The notes under the pieces are model-generated. The model worked only from the letters and a program-made list of their open reading frames with translations, did no database searches and had not been told where the DNA came from. From Mycobacterium ostraviense (GTDB lineage Bacteria > Actinomycetota > Actinomycetes > Mycobacteriales > Mycobacteriaceae): a stretch of 64,000 nt of DNA. A program made the translations under genes and the position numbers. Positions 40,802-49,149 of this stretch are shown here, piece by piece (position 1 is the stretch's first letter; every line of letters starts with the position of its first letter). The stretch covers positions 5,357,681 to 5,421,680 of the forward strand of contig NZ_NKRE01000001.1 of assembly GCF_002705925.1 (NCBI RefSeq). The letters run 5' to 3'.

Positions 40802-42264
40802 ACACCGCGCAGTTGCCGCCCGAACTGCAGCGGGTCCACATGGTCGGCATCGGCGGAGCCGGCATGTCGGGCATTGCCCGCATCCTGCTGGATCGCGGCG
40901 GCCTGGTGTCGGGCTCGGACGCCAAGGAGTCACGCGGTCTGCACGCGTTGCGGGCGCGCGGCGCGCTGATCCGGATCGGGCACCACGCGGCGTCGCTGGA
41001 CCTGCTGCCCGGCGGCGTCACCGCCGTCATCACCACCCGTGCCGCCATCCCCAAGACCAATCCCGAACTGGTCGAAGCCCGGCGCCGCGGCATCCCGGTT
41101 CTGCTGCGTCCGGTCGTGCTGGCCAAGCTGATGGCCGGCCGCACCACGCTGATGGTCACCGGAACGCACGGCAAGACCACCACGACGTCGATGCTGATCG
41201 TCGCGCTGCAGCACTGCGGGCGCGACCCCTCGTTCGCGGTGGGCGGTGAACTGGGCGAGGCCGGCACCAACGCCCATCACGGCAGTGGGGACTGCTTTGT
41301 CGCCGAAGCCGACGAAAGCGACGGCTCGCTGTTGGAGTACACCCCCGACGTCGCCGTGGTCACCAACATCGAGTCCGACCACCTGGACTTCTACGGCAGC
41401 ACCGAGGCTTATGTCGGGGTGTTCGACTCCTTCGTGGAGCGGCTGGCGCCCGGGGGCGCGCTGGTGGTGTGCACCGACGATCCCGGCGCGGCCGCACTGG
41501 CCCGACGCTCCGCCGAGCTGGGAATCCGGGTGCTGCCCTACGGGTCGGCCGAAACCGCCGGGGCGCCGTTGGCCGCGACCTTGCTGTCCTGGGAACAGCG
41601 CGGCACCGAAGCCGTGGCGCATATCCGGTTGGCCGGCGAGCGGCACCCGCGGGTGATGCGGCTCGCGGTGCCCGGACGGCACATGGCGCTCAATGCGCTG
41701 GGTGCGCTGCTGGCGGCGATCGAAGTGGACGCCGCGATCGACGAGGTGCTCGACGGCCTGGCTGGATTCGAGGGAGTGCGCCGTCGATTCGAGCTGGTCG
41801 GCACGGTGGGATCGATACGGGTGTTCGACGATTACGCCCACCACCCGACCGAGATCGGCGCCACGCTGGCGGCCGTGCGCTCGGTCGTCCAGCACCGCGG
41901 CGCCGGTCGGCTGCTGGTCGTTTTCCAGCCGCATTTGTACTCGCGCACCAAGGCTTTCGCCGCCGAGTTCGGTCGCGCCCTCAGCGCCGCCGACTCGGTA
42001 TTCGTGCTCGACGTCTACGGCGCGCGCGAACAACCGCTTGCCGGCGTCAGCGGAGCCAGCGTCGCCGAGCACGTGAGCGTACCGGTGCGCTACCTTCAGG
42101 ATTTCTCGGCGGTGGCCGGCGAGGTCGCGGCCACAGCCGGGCCGGGTGACGTCATTGTCACCATGGGCGCCGGCGACGTCACCCTGTTGGGTCCGGAGAT
42201 CGTGTCCGCGCTGCGGGCGCAGGCCAACCGCGCCGCGCCCGGCCGGCCGGGAGTTCTGCAGTGA
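40798..42264 (+). CDS. murC: UDP-N-acetylmuramate--L-alanine ligase
   Basis: First Mur ligase of the stem peptide pathway, 488 residues. Rossmann segment VHMVGIGGAGMSGIARILLDRGG, P-loop VTGTHGKTTTTSMLIVAL, EADESDGSLLEY, NIESDHLDFYGSTEAY, DDYAHHPTEIGATLAAVR (the YAHHPTE motif of MurC) and VFQPHLYSRTKAFAAEFG. GTG start at 40798 and GTGA overlap with ftsQ at 42261-42264. Confidence 0.96.
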   Translation: MNTAQLPPELQRVHMVGIGGAGMSGIARILLDRGGLVSGSDAKESRGLHALRARGALIRIGHHAASLDLLPGGVTAVITTRAAIPKTNPELVEARRRGIPVLLRPVVLAKLMAGRTTLMVTGTHGKTTTTSMLIVALQHCGRDPSFAVGGELGEAGTNAHHGSGDCFVAEADESDGSLLEYTPDVAVVTNIESDHLDFYGSTEAYVGVFDSFVERLAPGGALVVCTDDPGAAALARRSAELGIRVLPYGSAETAGAPLAATLLSWEQRGTEAVAHIRLAGERHPRVMRLAVPGRHMALNALGALLAAIEVDAAIDEVLDGLAGFEGVRRRFELVGTVGSIRVFDDYAHHPTEIGATLAAVRSVVQHRGAGRLLVVFQPHLYSRTKAFAAEFGRALSAADSVFVLDVYGAREQPLAGVSGASVAEHVSVPVRYLQDFSAVAGEVAATAGPGDVIVTMGAGDVTLLGPEIVSALRAQANRAAPGRPGVLQ

Positions 42265-43226
42265 CCCAACCCGACGAGGGCAGCCCGATCGACGTGGTCG
42301 CCGGCGACTCCGCAGACGTCGGTGCCGACGCGGTCACCGAGCCACTCGCCACCGAGGCGTCCGAGGCGTCCGACGCGCCGGACGCGCAGCAGTCGGCAGC
42401 CGAAGGTGACTTCGAGGGCCCGCGCCGCCGGGCCCGGCGCGAACGTGCCGAGCGTCGTGCCGCCCAGGCTCGTGCCGTCGCCATCGAGCAAGCCCGGCGC
42501 GAGGCCAAACGACGGGCCCGCGGCCAAGTCGTCAAAGAGCCCAAACCCGTTGCGCGCGGCGTTGTTCAGGGATTGAAGATGCTGCTGGCCACCGTGGTGT
42601 TACTCGTCGTCGGGGTGGGGCTGGCGCTGATCCTGTATTTCACGCCCGCGATGTCGGCACGCGACATCGTCGTCGTCGGGGTCGGCGCGGTGACCCGCGA
42701 GGAGGTTCTCGACGCCGCCCAGGTGCGTCCCGGAACGCCGTTGCTGCAGATCAACACCAGCCAGGTCGCCGACCGGGTGGCGGCGATCCGGCGGGTGGCC
42801 AGCGCCCGGGTGCAGCGTCAGTACCCGTCGGCGCTGCGGATCACCATCGTGGAGCGGGTCCCGGTGGTGGTCAAGGACTTTCCCGACGGGCCGCACCTGT
42901 TCGACCGCGACGGCGTGGATTTCGCGACCGGTCCGCCGCCACCGGCGCTGCCGTACATCGACGTGGACAATCCGGGCCCCACGGATCCCGCCACCTTGGC
43001 CGCGTTGCAGGTGTTGACCGCGCTGCGTCCCGAGGTCGCGCGCCAGGTGGGCCGGATCGCGGCGCCCTCGGTGTCCTCGATCACCCTCACGCTGGCCGAC
43101 GGGCGAGTGGTGATTTGGGGGACCACCGACCGTGTCGAGGAGAAGGCCGAGAAGCTGGCGGCGTTGTTGACCCAGCCCGGGCGGACCTACGACGTGTCCA
43201 GCCCGGACTTGCCGACCGTGAAATGA
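42261..43226 (+). CDS. ftsQ: Cell division protein FtsQ
   Basis: Bitopic divisome scaffold, 321 residues. A ~100-residue acidic then highly basic cytoplasmic domain (GPRRRARRERAERRAAQARAV) precedes one span (MLLATVVLLVVGVGLALILYF). The POTRA domain starts at RDIVVVGVGAVTREEVLDAA, then comes the FtsQ beta domain (LRITIVERVPVVVKDFPDGPHLFDRDGVDF) ending at SSPDLPTVK. GTG start overlapping murC. It is followed by a 199-nt gap carrying ftsZ promoter sequences, so transcription is probably reinforced there. Confidence 0.94.
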   Translation: MTQPDEGSPIDVVAGDSADVGADAVTEPLATEASEASDAPDAQQSAAEGDFEGPRRRARRERAERRAAQARAVAIEQARREAKRRARGQVVKEPKPVARGVVQGLKMLLATVVLLVVGVGLALILYFTPAMSARDIVVVGVGAVTREEVLDAAQVRPGTPLLQINTSQVADRVAAIRRVASARVQRQYPSALRITIVERVPVVVKDFPDGPHLFDRDGVDFATGPPPPALPYIDVDNPGPTDPATLAALQVLTALRPEVARQVGRIAAPSVSSITLTLADGRVVIWGTTDRVEEKAEKLAALLTQPGRTYDVSSPDLPTVK

Positions 43227-43332
43227 CGTGGGGCGCAGCGAGCCGGCCCACAAAAATTTGCGGGTGACGCGTCGGCGCGCCTGCACGGTTAGCACCCGTC
43301 GTACCCATACGGTTCTGGTTACGCGGAAGTAC

Positions 43333-43356
43333 TTGACATAACTCTAAATCTATGGT
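43333..43356 (+). promoter_or_regulatory. Putative ftsZ promoter elements
   Basis: An AT-rich stretch, unusual in this genome, holds TTGACA at 43333-43338 and TATGGT at 43351-43356 (TANNNT). Their spacing of 12 nt is too short for one promoter, so they may belong to separate start sites. ftsZ in mycobacteria is known to have its own promoters in the ftsQ-ftsZ gap. The GGTTGAGGTTGAG direct repeat just downstream may also matter. Confidence 0.45.
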
Positions 43357-43425
43357 TGAGGTTGAGAGTTTTGCAAGCAGACACACCGCAGGAGGAACCG
43401 AGTTTCCCTTCAGGGAGGAAGACGA

Positions 43426-44571
43426 ATGATGACCCCCCCGCATAACTACCTGGCCGTCATCAAAGTCGTGGGCATCGGCGGCGGCGGCGTCAACGCCGTC
43501 AACCGGATGATCGAGCAGGGACTCAAGGGCGTGGAGTTCATCGCGATCAACACCGACGCGCAGGCTTTGTTGATGAGCGATGCCGACGTCAAGCTCGACG
43601 TGGGCCGCGACTCGACCCGCGGGCTGGGCGCCGGCGCCGACCCGGAGGTGGGACGCAAGGCCGCCGAGGACGCCAAGGACGAGATCGAGGAGCTACTCCG
43701 CGGAGCTGACATGGTGTTCGTCACCGCCGGTGAGGGCGGCGGCACCGGAACCGGCGGGGCGCCCGTCGTCGCCAGCATTGCCCGCAAACTGGGGGCGTTG
43801 ACCGTCGGCGTCGTCACCCGGCCGTTCTCCTTCGAGGGCAAGCGGCGCAGCAACCAGGCCGAAAACGGTATCTCGGCCCTGCGGGAGAGCTGCGACACCC
43901 TCATCGTGATTCCCAACGACCGGCTGTTGCAGATGGGCGATGCCGCGGTGTCGCTGATGGACGCTTTCCGCAGCGCCGACGAGGTGCTGCTCAACGGTGT
44001 TCAGGGCATCACCGACCTGATCACCACGCCCGGTCTGATCAACGTCGACTTCGCCGACGTCAAGGGCATCATGTCAGGCGCCGGCACCGCGCTGATGGGC
44101 ATCGGCTCGGCCCGCGGTGACGGCCGGTCGCTGAAGGCCGCCGAGATTGCCATCAACTCGCCGCTGCTGGAAGCCTCGATGGAGGGCGCACAGGGTGTGC
44201 TGATGTCGATCGCCGGCGGCAGCGATCTGGGCCTGTTCGAGATCAACGAGGCGGCCTCGCTGGTGCAGGACGCCGCTCATCCCGACGCCAACATCATCTT
44301 CGGCACCGTCATCGACGACTCACTCGGCGACGAGGTGCGGGTAACGGTGATCGCGGCCGGCTTCGAGGCCGGTGGTGCCAGCCGCAAGCCTCCCGGGGTG
44401 GCCGAGACGGGCGGCGCGCACCGCATCGAGTCGGCCAGGGCCGGCAAGCTCACCTCCACGCTGTTCGAGCCGGTCGACGCCGTCAGCGTGCCACTACACA
44501 CCAACGGGGCGACCCTCAGCATCGGCGGCGATGACGACGACGTCGATGTGCCGCCCTTCATGCGCCGCTGA
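43426..44571 (+). CDS. ftsZ: Cell division protein FtsZ
   Basis: Tubulin-like GTPase forming the Z ring, 381 residues. The nucleotide site VVGIGGGGVNAVNRMIEQGL, the tubulin signature GEGGGTGTGGAPVVASIA, the synergy loop region NVDFADVKGIMSGAGTALMGIGSARG and the C-terminal peptide DDDVDVPPFMRR (SepF/FtsW docking in mycobacteria) are intact. Two ATGs lie in tandem at 43426 and 43429. AGGGAGG sits 7 nt before the first; the second corresponds to the remembered M. tuberculosis start (MTPPHNYL). Near-identical to M. tuberculosis apart from residues ~310-330. Confidence 0.98.
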   Translation: MMTPPHNYLAVIKVVGIGGGGVNAVNRMIEQGLKGVEFIAINTDAQALLMSDADVKLDVGRDSTRGLGAGADPEVGRKAAEDAKDEIEELLRGADMVFVTAGEGGGTGTGGAPVVASIARKLGALTVGVVTRPFSFEGKRRSNQAENGISALRESCDTLIVIPNDRLLQMGDAAVSLMDAFRSADEVLLNGVQGITDLITTPGLINVDFADVKGIMSGAGTALMGIGSARGDGRSLKAAEIAINSPLLEASMEGAQGVLMSIAGGSDLGLFEINEAASLVQDAAHPDANIIFGTVIDDSLGDEVRVTVIAAGFEAGGASRKPPGVAETGGAHRIESARAGKLTSTLFEPVDAVSVPLHTNGATLSIGGDDDDVDVPPFMRR

Positions 44572-44662
44572 GGGTTTCGATTTGCTTGCCAGTGCGCGAC
44601 AAACCGGCCGCGGCGCGACATCGGTGCAACCTGGCGGGCATCGGGCTTCGGATACTGGGAAG

Positions 44663-45379
44663 GTGAGCGTTCGCATCCGCCGGGTGATCACCACCCGGGC
44701 GGGCGGTGTGTCCAGGCCGCCGTTCGACACCTTCAACCTCGGCGACCACGTCGGTGACGACCCGGCCGCCGTGGCGGCCAACCGGGCGCGGCTGGCCGCG
44801 GCCATCGGGCTGCCTGCCGAGCGGGTGGTGTGGATGAATCAGGTCCACGGTGACCGGATCGCGGTGGTCGACGCGCCGCAGAGCGCCGCCGTCGGCGGCA
44901 GGGTGGGCACCGATGGATTGGTGACGGTCACCCGGGGACTGGCGCTGGCGGTGTTGACGGCCGATTGCGTGCCGGTGTTGCTGGCGGATGCGCGTGCCGG
45001 TGTCATCGCGGCGGTTCATGCCGGCCGGGTCGGTGCACAGCACGGGGTGGTGGTCCGCGCGGTCGAGGCGATGCTGGATCTGGGCGCGCGGGCCGGCGAC
45101 ATTTCGGCGCTGCTGGGCCCGGCGGCCAGTGGCCGCAATTACGAAGTGCCCGCCGGCATGGCCGACGAGGTCGAGGCGGCGTTGCCTGGCAGCCGCACCA
45201 CCACGTCGGCCGGAACGCCGGCACTCGATCTTCGCGCCGGAATCGCTTGCCAGCTAAGAGGTTTGGGCATTACGTCGATCGATGTCGACCTTCGGTGCAC
45301 GGTGGCGGACCCGACGTTGTTCAGCCATCGACGCGGCGCCCCCACCGGGCGGCTGGCGTCTGTGGTGTGGATGGAATGA
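44663..45379 (+). CDS. pgeF: Peptidoglycan editing factor/laccase-domain protein YfiH
   Basis: Cu-oxidase_4 (DUF152) family protein, 238 residues. Family histidines and cysteine are present in WMNQVHGDRI, ADCVPVLLADARAGVIAAVHAGRVG and LGPAASGRNYEV. E. coli YfiH (PgeF) corrects misincorporation of L-Ser into peptidoglycan, and other members act on purine nucleosides. The start is the GTG at 44663 after GGGAAGG; the longer ORF from 44372 lies inside ftsZ. It overlaps yggS by 4 nt (ATGA), and the ftsZ-yfiH-yggS-sepF order is conserved in actinobacteria. Confidence 0.9.
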   Translation: MSVRIRRVITTRAGGVSRPPFDTFNLGDHVGDDPAAVAANRARLAAAIGLPAERVVWMNQVHGDRIAVVDAPQSAAVGGRVGTDGLVTVTRGLALAVLTADCVPVLLADARAGVIAAVHAGRVGAQHGVVVRAVEAMLDLGARAGDISALLGPAASGRNYEVPAGMADEVEAALPGSRTTTSAGTPALDLRAGIACQLRGLGITSIDVDLRCTVADPTLFSHRRGAPTGRLASVVWME

Positions 45380-46161
45380 CCGCGATGGTGGTGGATCTTT
45401 CGGCGCAAGCAGATCGTCAATCGGAATTGACGCGCGCGTTGGCCGCGGTGCGGTCCCGGCTCGCGGCCGCGGCCGAGGCGGCCGGTCGTAATGTCGGCGA
45501 AATTGAACTTCTGCCCATTACCAAATTCTTTCCAGCAACCGATGTTGTGATTTTGTGCCGATTGGGTTGCCGCGCCGTTGGCGAATCCCGCGAACAGGAA
45601 GCTGCGGCCAAGGCGGCCGAAGTGGCTCGGCTGTTGGCGGCACAGCCAAGGGCCGGGCATGGCGGCATCAACTGGCACATGGTGGGACGAATCCAGCGCA
45701 ACAAAGTGCGTTCGCTGGCGCGGTGGGCGCACACCGCTCATTCGGTCGACAGCCCGCGGTTGGTGACGGCGCTGGATCGGGCGGTCACCGCGGCGCTGGC
45801 CGAACGCCGTCGCGACCGTCCGTTGCGGGTTTACGTCCAGGTCAGCCTCGACGGCGACGTGTCACGCGGCGGTGTGGACATCACCGAGCCCGGAGCGGTG
45901 GATCAGATCTGTGCGCAAGTCGACGATGCGCCAGGCCTGGAACTGGTCGGTTTGATGGGAATCCCGCCCCTGGACTGGGATCCGGACGAGGCGTTTGACC
46001 GGCTGCAATCCGAGCACAGCAGGGTGCGCGAGTCGTTCCCCCGGGCGGTCGGGCTGTCCGCCGGCATGTCCAGTGATTTCGAAACCGCCGTCAAACATGG
46101 TTCGACGTGTGTGCGTGTCGGTACCGCGCTATTGGGTCCGCGGCGGTTACGGTCACCGTGA
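45376..46161 (+). CDS. yggS: YggS-family pyridoxal phosphate homeostasis protein
   Basis: PLP-binding TIM-barrel protein without known catalysis, 261 residues, keeping free PLP and amino acid pools in balance. The PLP lysine is in the IELLPITKFFPATDV segment, followed by GESREQEAAAKAAEV, NWHMVGRIQRNKVRSLA (family signature HxIGxLQxNK), LVGLMGIPPLD and GLSAGMSSDFETAVKHGSTCVRVGTALLG. The start ATG at 45376 overlaps pgeF. It sits upstream of sepF as in most Gram-positive dcw clusters. Confidence 0.93.
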   Translation: MTAMVVDLSAQADRQSELTRALAAVRSRLAAAAEAAGRNVGEIELLPITKFFPATDVVILCRLGCRAVGESREQEAAAKAAEVARLLAAQPRAGHGGINWHMVGRIQRNKVRSLARWAHTAHSVDSPRLVTALDRAVTAALAERRRDRPLRVYVQVSLDGDVSRGGVDITEPGAVDQICAQVDDAPGLELVGLMGIPPLDWDPDEAFDRLQSEHSRVRESFPRAVGLSAGMSSDFETAVKHGSTCVRVGTALLGPRRLRSP

Positions 46162-46226
46162 ATAGTCACTGTAGTCACACCTTCATCACAGACAACAGGT
46201 AACCCAGGGCTAGAAGGGGTCAATCG

Positions 46227-46907
46227 ATGAGCACACTGCACAAGGTCAAGGCCTACTTCGGTATGGCTCCGATGGAGGAATACGACGACGAGTATTACGA
46301 CGACCGCGCGCCTTCGCGCGGTTATTCGCGGCCCCGATTCGACGACGATTACGGCCGTTATGAAGGACGCGACTATGACGATCCCCGGGACCCCCGCCGC
46401 GATCCGCGCGCCGATCTGCGTGGCGACTTGCGCGGCGAGCCGGCCGACTATCCGCCGCCCAGCAGCTATCGCGGCGGGTATCCCGACGAACCGCGATTCG
46501 CGCCCCGCGAGTTCGACCGCCCCGACATGGCGCGGCCGCGCTTCGGCTCGTGGTTGCGCAACTCCACTCGCGGCGCGCTGGCGATGGACCCGCGCCGGAT
46601 GGCGATGATGTTCGAGGAAGGCCACCCGCTGTCCAAGATCACCACGCTGCGGCCCAAGGATTACGGCGAGGCGCGCACCATCGGCGAGCGGTTCCGCGAC
46701 GGCACGCCCGTCATCATGGACCTGGTGTCGATGGACAACGCCGACGCCAAACGGCTCGTCGACTTCGCGGCGGGGTTGGCCTTCGCGTTGCGCGGCTCGT
46801 TCGACAAGGTCGCCACCAAGGTGTTCCTGCTGTCGCCTGCGGACGTCGACGTGACCCCGGAGGAGCGTCGCCGGATCGCCGAAACCGGTTTCTACGCTTA
46901 CCAATAG
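46227..46907 (+). CDS. sepF: Cell division protein SepF
   Basis: FtsZ membrane anchor and bundler, 226 residues. An N-terminal amphipathic helix (STLHKVKAYFGMAPMEEY) binds the membrane. A long Asp/Arg/Tyr/Pro-rich linker (about 20-120) is followed by the SepF core (ITTLRPKDYGEARTIGERFRDGTPVIMDLVSMDNADAKRLVDFAAGLAFALRGSFDKVATKVFLLSPADVDV), which dimerises and binds the FtsZ tail. The start is the ATG at 46227 with AGAAGGGG upstream. Essential in mycobacteria, which lack FtsA and ZipA. Confidence 0.95.
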   Translation: MSTLHKVKAYFGMAPMEEYDDEYYDDRAPSRGYSRPRFDDDYGRYEGRDYDDPRDPRRDPRADLRGDLRGEPADYPPPSSYRGGYPDEPRFAPREFDRPDMARPRFGSWLRNSTRGALAMDPRRMAMMFEEGHPLSKITTLRPKDYGEARTIGERFRDGTPVIMDLVSMDNADAKRLVDFAAGLAFALRGSFDKVATKVFLLSPADVDVTPEERRRIAETGFYAYQ

Positions 46908-47085
46908 CGCATCTGGCGATGCACGGCCCGGTGGGTGGCAGCTGAGCCCGCCGGGCTGGTTGCGGGCCCGGCCCGGTCGCTGGCGATCGCACCACATGTG
47001 TGTCCGTCGGCCGAGTCGGTAGGCTTGCGCTTGCCGGCCTCACGGACGGCACATTCACATCCTCGTCGGTAAGGTCGGGCTCTCG

Positions 47086-47376
47086 TTGGTGCTGTTTTTT
47101 CAGATCCTTGGGTTTGCGCTGTTCATCTTCTGGCTGCTGCTGATCGCGCGGGTCGTCGTCGAGTTCATCCGCTCGTTCAGTCGCGACTGGCGCCCGACCG
47201 GGCTGACGGTGGTGATCCTCGAGATCATCATGTCGATCACGGATCCACCGGTTAAGCTGCTGCGCCGGCTGATCCCGCAACTCACCATCGGCGCGGTGCG
47301 CTTCGACCTGTCCATCATGGTGCTGCTGCTGGTGGCGTTCATCGGGATGCAGCTGGCGTTCGGCGCCGCGGCCTGA
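47086..47376 (+). CDS. yggT: YggT-family membrane protein (Rv2146c-like)
   Basis: A 96-residue protein with two hydrophobic spans (FFQILGFALFIFWLLLIARVVV and FDLSIMVLLLVAFIGMQLAF) around the conserved loop SFSRDWRPTGLTVVILEIIMSITDPPVKLLRRLIP. YggT proteins accompany sepF and wag31 and contribute to envelope/osmotic homeostasis. The start is the TTG at 47086 (same length as M. tuberculosis) or the GTG three bases later. No strong ribosome site is seen. Confidence 0.88.
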   Translation: MVLFFQILGFALFIFWLLLIARVVVEFIRSFSRDWRPTGLTVVILEIIMSITDPPVKLLRRLIPQLTIGAVRFDLSIMVLLLVAFIGMQLAFGAAA

Positions 47377-47557
47377 GCCATGCAGTCATTGCCCGGACAT
47401 AGTTGGGCGACGGTTCGGCCACGATTCGGCGACAGGTTTGGGCGCGGGATTTTCAAATCTAAGAAATGTGATTTATTTGCCTCAGAGATTGAAATTGGCC
47501 CTTATTTATTAGTCCAATCGGCAACCGCCGAGTCTGGTGTGACAGGATGGACGGTAG

Positions 47558-47588
47558 TTGCACGACGGCTACCGCTCCGTTCTACACT
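47558..47588 (+). promoter_or_regulatory. Putative wag31 promoter
   Basis: TTGCAC (47558-47563) and TACACT (47583-47588) fit SigA-type -35 and -10 elements with 19-nt spacing, 42 nt upstream of the wag31 ATG. The 254-nt gap before wag31 also has an AT-rich stretch around 47450-47520 and no gene that I can support. Confidence 0.5.
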
Positions 47589-47630
47589 TTCCAGATCGTT
47601 TGACCGTCCAGGAACTCGAGGGGACAAACA

Positions 47631-48410
47631 ATGCCGCTTACACCTGCCGACGTCCACAATGTGGCGTTCAGTAAGCCGCCTATCGGCAAGCGCGGGTACA
47701 ACGAAGATGAGGTTGACGCCTTCCTTGACCTGGTGGAAAACGAACTGACCCGGCTCATCGAAGAGAATTCCGATCTGCGCCAGCGGATCGCCGAGCTGGA
47801 CGCGGAGCTGGCCGCGGGCGGCGCCGGTGCCGGCGTGACCGCCGCGCCCACCCAGGCGATGCCGGTCTACGAGCCCGAACCCGAGCCGGTCCGGGCGGCT
47901 CCGACGGGAACCAACGAGGAGCAGGCCCTCAAAGCGGCCCGGGTGCTGAGCCTGGCCCAAGACACCGCCGACCGCCTCACCGCCACCGCCAAGGCCGAGT
48001 CGGACAAGATGCTGGCCGATGCCCGCGCCAACGCCGAGCAGATCGTCAGCGAGGCCCGCCATACCGCCGAGACCACCGTCGCCGACGCCCGGCAGCGCGC
48101 CGACGCGATGCTTGCCGATGCCCAGGCCCGGTCCGAGGCCCAGCTGCGGCAGGCCCAGGAGAAGGCCGACGCCCTGCAGGCCGACGCCGAACGCAAGCAT
48201 TCCGAGATTATGGGGACGATCAATCAGCAGCGCACCGTGCTGGAAGGCCGGCTCGAGCAGCTGCGCACGTTCGAGCGCGAGTACCGCACCCGTCTCAAGA
48301 CCTACCTGGAATCCCAGCTCGAGGAACTCGGTCAGCGCGGCTCGGCGGCACCGGTCGATTCCAGCGCCGATGCCGGCGGTTTCGACCAGTTCAACCGGGG
48401 TAACAACTAG
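47631..48410 (+). CDS. wag31: Polar growth scaffold Wag31 (DivIVA/Ag84)
   Basis: Coiled-coil protein marking the cell poles and directing tip growth, 259 residues. The DivIVA N-terminal membrane-binding domain is PLTPADVHNVAFSKPPIGKRGYNEDEVDAFLDLVENELTRLIEEN, and a first coil follows. A linker with PTQAMPVYEPEPEPVR includes the region holding the phosphothreonine of M. tuberculosis Wag31 (T73 area). A long Ala-rich coiled coil (about 100-235) and a short tail follow. The start is the ATG at 47631 with GAGGGG upstream and its own promoter candidate. Confidence 0.97.
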   Translation: MPLTPADVHNVAFSKPPIGKRGYNEDEVDAFLDLVENELTRLIEENSDLRQRIAELDAELAAGGAGAGVTAAPTQAMPVYEPEPEPVRAAPTGTNEEQALKAARVLSLAQDTADRLTATAKAESDKMLADARANAEQIVSEARHTAETTVADARQRADAMLADAQARSEAQLRQAQEKADALQADAERKHSEIMGTINQQRTVLEGRLEQLRTFEREYRTRLKTYLESQLEELGQRGSAAPVDSSADAGGFDQFNRGNN

Positions 48411-48500
48411 CGCGACACGGGCCGCACACTCGCCGGGCTGCAAGGCCGGTGCTGCGAGCTTGGTACGTTTAGTTGCTGCTCGCCGGCGGGAGGATGACCC

Positions 48501-48860
48501 ATGCTGATCATTGCCCTGGTTTTGGCCCTGATTGGGCTCGTTGCGCTGGTGTTCGCCGTGGTCACCAGCAACGTGCTGGTGGCGTGGGTGTGTATCGGCG
48601 CCAGCGTGCTGGGCGTGATACTGCTGATCGTCGACGCCATCAGGGAACGTCAGCACCGGGACGCGGGCAGCCAGGACCAGGAAGAAGCCGACGAAGAGCC
48701 CGCCGCACAGCCCGAAGAGGAGCAGGCCGTCGACTACCCGGATGTCGACTACCCGGATGAGGAGTCTGGCGTCAACGAGTCGTTTGACGACGCCGAATCC
48801 GAGGCAACCGAGGAATCGGCGGTGTCCGCCGACGGCGGTGGTGACGAAAGCACCCGCTAA
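48501..48860 (+). CDS. Small membrane protein with acidic tail (Rv2144c-like)
   Basis: A 119-residue protein with two closely spaced hydrophobic spans (MLIIALVLALIGLVALVFAVV and VLVAWVCIGASVLGVILLIVDAI) and a strongly acidic cytoplasmic tail (QEEADEEPAAQPEEEQAVDYPDVDYPDEE). It matches Rv2144c in position and design. The start is the ATG at 48501 after GGGAGGA. It lies at the end of the division cluster, so a link to Wag31-dependent polar growth is possible but not shown by sequence. Confidence 0.87.
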   Translation: MLIIALVLALIGLVALVFAVVTSNVLVAWVCIGASVLGVILLIVDAIRERQHRDAGSQDQEEADEEPAAQPEEEQAVDYPDVDYPDEESGVNESFDDAESEATEESAVSADGGGDESTR

Positions 48861-48918
48861 GCGCGGCCTGCGGGCAGCCCCGTCGCTGGGATGGGGTCGA
48901 TGCGACTCGTCACACTTG

Positions 48919-49004
48919 TGTCCGAGGGGGGACTTGAACCCCCACGCCCATTAGTAGGGCACTAGCACCTCAAGCTAGCGCGTCTGCCATTCCGCCACTC
49001 GGAC
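48919..49004 (-). tRNA. leuU: tRNA-Leu (anticodon GAG)
   Basis: The minus strand folds as a class II tRNA of 86 nt: acceptor stem GTCCGAG/CTCGGAC, D-arm, anticodon stem CTAGC/GCTAG enclosing loop TTGAGGT with anticodon GAG, a long variable arm (TGCCC...GGGCG) and T-arm GGGGGTTCAAGTCCCCC. CCA is not encoded. It is the only tRNA gene found in the window. Confidence 0.96.
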
Positions 49005-49149
49005 AACACCACTCGCATGGGTTGGCAGCTAAGGCTATCCGATCGGCTCGGGTCAGCCCAACCGGGTTCGCGGCTCGCCGGTGGATCCGGATGGGCGGAG
49101 CGCGTCACAAGTGCGTCAGGAGTGGCTGAGAGTGGTAGGAAAGGTGACT

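Noticed and set aside
40930..42072. 380-aa minus-strand ORF opposite murC
   Set aside because: Shadow of murC codon bias; no start signal or domain.
43333..43356. Reading TTGACA and TATGGT as one sigma-A promoter
   Set aside because: Spacing is only 12 nt, too short for a single promoter; kept only as separate candidate elements.
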